Assembly (NCBI GenBank): GCA_029260795.1
Contig: JAJDCO010000087.1
Location: forward strand, 1-64,000
Direction: 5' to 3'
Source: Planctomycetota bacterium
Lineage (GTDB): Bacteria; Planctomycetota; OFTM77
Length of the DNA stretch: 64,000 nucleotides
Of this stretch, positions 61,008 through 64,000 are shown piece after piece. Under the pieces are notes generated by a model. That model was not told the DNA's origin, made no database searches, and saw only the letters and a list, made by a program, of their open reading frames with translations. Every line of letters begins with the position of its first letter. The first letter of the stretch is position 1. The position numbers were made by a program, and so were the translations under genes.

Positions 61008-61442
61008 TCAGGGGACGTAGGTGCTGATCGAGCCGGTCGCGATGCTGCGACCGTCGTGTCGCACCTCGAAGCGGTGCAGGCTGATCGGCACGGCGAAGTG
61101 CGTGATCTCGACGATGACGTCGAGGTCGGTGTCGGCAGGAAAGCTCCGCTCGGGACACTGGGCTTCACGGACGCCGGTCAGATATCCGACGCGCGGCGAA
61201 GCGATCTCGCCGTCCTCGACGCGCACGAGGCCGGCGTGCACGGCAGCCGCTTGGGCAGCCATCTCGATCGCGACGAACGCCGGGACTCGACCCGCGTGGC
61301 AGAAGGCGTTGTCCGAGGGCACCCGCGCGCGGCAGAGCGCTCGCTCCCGATCGGCCTCGACCGCCGTATGCACGAGGCGGCTCGGTCCTCGATGGGGCAA
61401 GATCCGATCGAGATCCGGGAATGGTTGTGTCAGCGAGGACAT
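61008..61442 (-). CDS. ApeP-like hotdog dehydratase
   Basis: 144 aa. LDRILPHRGPSRLVHTAV and HAGRVPAFVAIEMAAQAAAV are the ApeP motifs, with the catalytic His and Glu in place. It would dehydrate 3-hydroxyacyl-ACP in aryl-polyene-like or fatty acid synthesis. It overlaps the second hotdog gene (TGATG), so the two work together. Confidence 0.8.
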   Translation of the reverse strand: MSSLTQPFPDLDRILPHRGPSRLVHTAVEADRERALCRARVPSDNAFCHAGRVPAFVAIEMAAQAAAVHAGLVRVEDGEIASPRVGYLTGVREAQCPERSFPADTDLDVIVEITHFAVPISLHRFEVRHDGRSIATGSISTYVP

Positions 61443-61795
61443 CAGGCGGACTCCCCTCGAGCCTCGAGAAAGAGCGTACCGTTCGCGATGCGGTCATCGC
61501 CTCGTCGCAGGTCGAACGTGACCGACGCCTGCTCGCCCGGCGGTCGCAGCTCGAGCTGGAGCACGTCACCAGGACGGACCGGGTTCCGAAATCGAAAACT
61601 CTTGAGTCCGGTCAGAACGGCGGGCGCGCCACCGCGCTCGAGAACCTGCAGCACCAGGCCGATCTCGGCGATGCCGGGCAGGATCGGCTCCCCGGGGAAG
61701 TGTCCCGTGACGTAAGCCGTGTCCGCGGGAATCTCGATGGTCGCGGTCCATCGCTCGTCTTGGGTGGTGAGTTCGGAGATCGACAGAGGGGTCAC
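61442..61795 (-). CDS. ApeI/FabZ-like hotdog protein
   Basis: 117 aa from GTG61795. AYVTGHFPGEPILPGIAEIG is the FabZ/ApeI active-site segment with its His. LKSFRFRNPVRPGDVLQLEL follows. The usual second catalytic Glu region differs from FabZ, which fits ApeI. The start is taken from similarity, since earlier ATGs lie far upstream in non-homologous sequence. Confidence 0.75.
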   Translation of the reverse strand: MTPLSISELTTQDERWTATIEIPADTAYVTGHFPGEPILPGIAEIGLVLQVLERGGAPAVLTGLKSFRFRNPVRPGDVLQLELRPPGEQASVTFDLRRGDDRIANGTLFLEARGESA

Positions 61796-61919
61796 GCGGT
61801 GCTCCTTCGGATCCGTGGAAAGCGCCGAGACTACCGGTCGTCGCGCTCGAGCACAACTCGACGTCTGCCAGCGGATTTCGCGAGTGAAGGAGGCGCCTTC
61901 CAGAGGTAGCTTCGAGGCC

Positions 61920-62930
61920 ATGGCAGCTGAATCAACGACGGACCCGAAGGCTCCGACGCCCGAGGAAATACGGGAGGCACGCGCTCGTCTCGGTGAGCGC
62001 GTGCGACGGACGCCCGTGTGGCGGTGGCAGGGGCGTGAGATCGCCGAGGCGGTCGGCACCGACACCGAGGTGTGGACCAAGCTCGAGCTGCTCCAGTACA
62101 CGGGCAGCTTCAAGCCACGCGGCGCGCTGTGCGTGATGCAGTCGCTCGCACCCGAAGTGCTGGCGCGCGGCGTCACGGCCGTCAGTGCCGGCAACCATGC
62201 GATGGCCGTCGCCTATGCGGCGCGAGCGCTCGGCACGACGGCCAAGGTCGTCATGCCGCGAACCGCCAATGCCTTTCGCGTGACCGGGTCGCGCCGATAT
62301 GGGGCCGAGGTCGTGCTGAAGGACGATGTCCATCAGGCCTTCGAGGAGGCCCAGCGGATCGCCACCGAGGAGGGACGCACGTTCGTGCATCCCTTCGAAG
62401 GGCCCTTGACGGCGCTCGGAACGGCCACCCTCGGAGGAGAGCTCTGCGAGCAGATCGAGGATCTCGATGCCGTGATCGTGCCCATCGGGGGAGGCGGTCT
62501 GTGCGCCGGTGTGGCGGCGGCGGTCGGTCAGCTCCAGCCACGGTGCGAGGTCTTTGGTGTCGAGCCGGTGGGAGCCGACTCGATGCATCGTAGCTTCGCC
62601 TCAGGAAGACCCGAGTCGATCGACGCCGTGCGAACGATCGCCGACAGCTTGGGTGCGCCGCATGCGGCACCCTACAGCTTCGCCCTTTGCCGACGATTCG
62701 TGACCGAGCTCGTCAAGGTCGACGATGACGCGCTGCGCTCTGCGATGGCGATGCTGTTTCGCGAGCTGAAGCTCGTTGCCGAGCCGGCCGGGGCCGCGAC
62801 CACGGCGGCACTTCTCGGTCCGCTGCGCGAGCGTCTGGTAGGAAAGCGGGTCGCCCTGATCCTCTGTGGGTCCAACATCGACATCGAGACCTTCGCGCGC
62901 CATCTCGGGGAAGCACCGAGCGCCGACTGA
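61920..62930 (+). CDS. Threonine/serine dehydratase (PLP, fold II)
   Basis: 336 aa. The PLP lysine is Lys65 in YTGSFKPRGAL, and the phosphate loop is VPIGGGGLCAG. SAGNHAMAVAYAAR and LILCGSNID are also conserved. It has no ACT domain, so it is the catabolic or biodegradative type. Converts threonine or serine to 2-oxo acids plus ammonia. ATG61920 is the start that fits the family. Confidence 0.93.
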   Translation: MAAESTTDPKAPTPEEIREARARLGERVRRTPVWRWQGREIAEAVGTDTEVWTKLELLQYTGSFKPRGALCVMQSLAPEVLARGVTAVSAGNHAMAVAYAARALGTTAKVVMPRTANAFRVTGSRRYGAEVVLKDDVHQAFEEAQRIATEEGRTFVHPFEGPLTALGTATLGGELCEQIEDLDAVIVPIGGGGLCAGVAAAVGQLQPRCEVFGVEPVGADSMHRSFASGRPESIDAVRTIADSLGAPHAAPYSFALCRRFVTELVKVDDDALRSAMAMLFRELKLVAEPAGAATTAALLGPLRERLVGKRVALILCGSNIDIETFARHLGEAPSAD

Positions 62931-63152
62931 GGGGGTATCGCGTGTCGTCGCTTGCAAGCACCGGGCTTTGTGAAACGATGAGTGCTGGCCTGCTAGCCAT
63001 CTGGCGCCGGGCCCTTGCCGGCTCGAGCTGGAGCTCGTCGGTGTCGCGCTCGTTTTGGAGGAAGGCGAGCAACGGGTGCGGCACGTGCGCTAGGATAGGG
63101 ATTGCGCCATCGCCTCGATGCCGCCCCTTCTCGTCCTCATCCTTCAGAGCCC

Positions 63153-63935
63153 ATGTCCGAGTCCCACTGCCAGACCCGAAGCTTCCTCGCCCGTGACGAG
63201 AACGTCCTCGTGCTGGTCGGAAACTTCGACCCGATCGCTGCCGAGCTCGAGCTCCATGCCCTCTCGAACGGGTTGAGCTACGACGCCTTCGTTCGGCAAG
63301 TGCTCTGCGACGGGCTGATCGCGCTCGGGATGCATCTGGCGGCGCGGCCCGTCGACGAGTACGTCGGCTGGACCGTCAGCGTGCAGGAGCCGGCGATGAA
63401 CCTGTTCTTCACCGGAAGCACCCAAGACGAAGCCCTCGCCGGGCGAGCGTTTCTCGACGAAGCCGAGGTTCGATTGCGCGACCACAACCTCTTCGTGTCG
63501 CAGTCGAGGCGCCCGTCGGCCGAGACCCACGAGTCGTTCGTCGAGGTGGATGGCATCGACGTGTTCGGAATGGTCGAGCACTACTACTCGCAGTCGGAGC
63601 AACGACACGGACGCTTCCTCACCGCCGAGGGTCGCGATGTCATCTTGCTTCAGAGCCTGCCCGACTCGGACGTCGCCTGGCTCCAGAACGTGACCCGCGA
63701 AGAGATCGAGCAGCGGCTGAACGAATCTCGCCTCCAGTTCCTGGCCGAGCGCCACTTTCACTTCCGTTGCGGATGCGACCGCGGTCGCATGTTGGGCATG
63801 CTGAAGGCCGCCTACGGTCCAGATTCGAGCGCGCTCTTCGAAAGCGACGAGACCGTCGAGCTCCAGTGCCGCCGCTGCGGCGCCCGCCTCGATGTCACCG
63901 AGACCGAGTACCAAGAGTACTGCGAGGGCGACTGA
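63153..63935 (+). CDS. Hsp33-like redox chaperone family protein
   Basis: 260 aa. The C-terminus has HFRCGCDRGRMLGMLKAAYG and LQCRRCGARLDVT, the CxC and CxxC zinc switch of Hsp33. The N-terminal part (SYDAFVRQVLCDGLIALGMH, MNLFFTGSTQDEALAGRAFL) differs from canonical Hsp33 but matches the shorter type seen in Planctomycetota and Verrucomicrobia. Probably guards proteins during oxidative stress. ATG63153 fits the family length. Confidence 0.75.
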   Translation: MSESHCQTRSFLARDENVLVLVGNFDPIAAELELHALSNGLSYDAFVRQVLCDGLIALGMHLAARPVDEYVGWTVSVQEPAMNLFFTGSTQDEALAGRAFLDEAEVRLRDHNLFVSQSRRPSAETHESFVEVDGIDVFGMVEHYYSQSEQRHGRFLTAEGRDVILLQSLPDSDVAWLQNVTREEIEQRLNESRLQFLAERHFHFRCGCDRGRMLGMLKAAYGPDSSALFESDETVELQCRRCGARLDVTETEYQEYCEGD

Positions 63936-64000
63936 GGCACGAGACCCGGAGTGCGTCCGTGGAGCGGACTCTCGTGGACGGATGAGTTGAAGTGACGCGA

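Overview
This 64 kb window is high-GC bacterial DNA, probably from a Planctomycetota lineage and possibly from a metagenome assembly. The pointers are a stand-alone ECF-type sigma factor, large secreted proteins carrying HEAT, S41, DUF3352-like or pseudopilin-like parts, a secreted FAD oxidoreductase with carbohydrate-binding-like flanks, a DUF6259-type glycosidase, a GH38-like protein, an Hsp33-like protein of the planctomycete/verrucomicrobial kind, and many palindromic intergenic repeats. This assignment is an inference; there is no rRNA in the window.

Region 1 (1-10.75 kb) is a compact plus-strand signalling block with overlapping or nearly touching genes: a 5'-truncated poly-HAMP hybrid histidine kinase with three receivers, CheR, a receiver-less CheB methylesterase, a receiver protein whose C-terminal helical domain resembles KaiA_C/RsbU_N, KaiB, KaiC, and a second hybrid kinase (REC-kinase-REC). 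The receiver protein occupies the position of kaiA, so the block looks like a non-cyanobacterial KaiABC-type timing module joined to CheBR adaptation enzymes and phosphorelay kinases. Its leucine codons are visibly CTG-rich, while the rest of the window favours CTC. It is cut at its left end inside a HAMP repeat and is followed on the right by a possible IS21-like end, so transfer or a chimeric assembly are both possible.

Region 2 (10.75-16.8 kb) holds a gene-poor scar, then a minus-strand group: a secreted FAD-dependent oxidoreductase, a NosR/NapH-like membrane FMN/4Fe-4S protein, a pseudopilin-like protein, and a membrane protein split by a frameshift. Region 3 (16.9-23.3 kb) is a complete SUF iron-sulfur operon, rrf2-sufB-sufC-sufD-sufS-sufU-sufT, with two palindromes upstream of the regulator. 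A sigma-54 response regulator and a convergent secreted glycosidase follow.

Region 4 (27-36.4 kb) carries beta-oxidation or butyrate-type acyl-CoA genes (two thiolases, 3-hydroxyacyl-CoA dehydrogenase, enoyl-CoA hydratase) with a cyclophilin lipoprotein embedded, then a GNAT protein, a hypothetical protein and an aspartate-type aminotransferase. Region 5 (36.6-46 kb) has a transmembrane hybrid kinase, a large DUF3352-like membrane protein, a 1259-aa GH38-like protein lacking the metal-site motifs, and tRNA-Leu(GAG) with a strong intrinsic terminator.

Region 6 (46.3-58 kb) encodes mostly exported proteins (HEAT-PDZ-S41 protease, DUF3352/pseudopilin-like protein, small secreted protein, M61-type peptidase, TolB-like propeller) plus the ECF sigma factor and an AcpH-like protein. 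Region 7 (58-64 kb) has a MarR-GNAT fusion with a palindromic operator, PduO-type cobalamin adenosyltransferase, a DUF5522-BtuF-like fusion, DUF983, two hotdog dehydratases (ApeP- and ApeI-like), a threonine dehydratase and an Hsp33-like protein. Several families of palindromic dispersed repeats lie between genes at 27.0, 28.4, 34.9, 41.7 and 53.4 kb.
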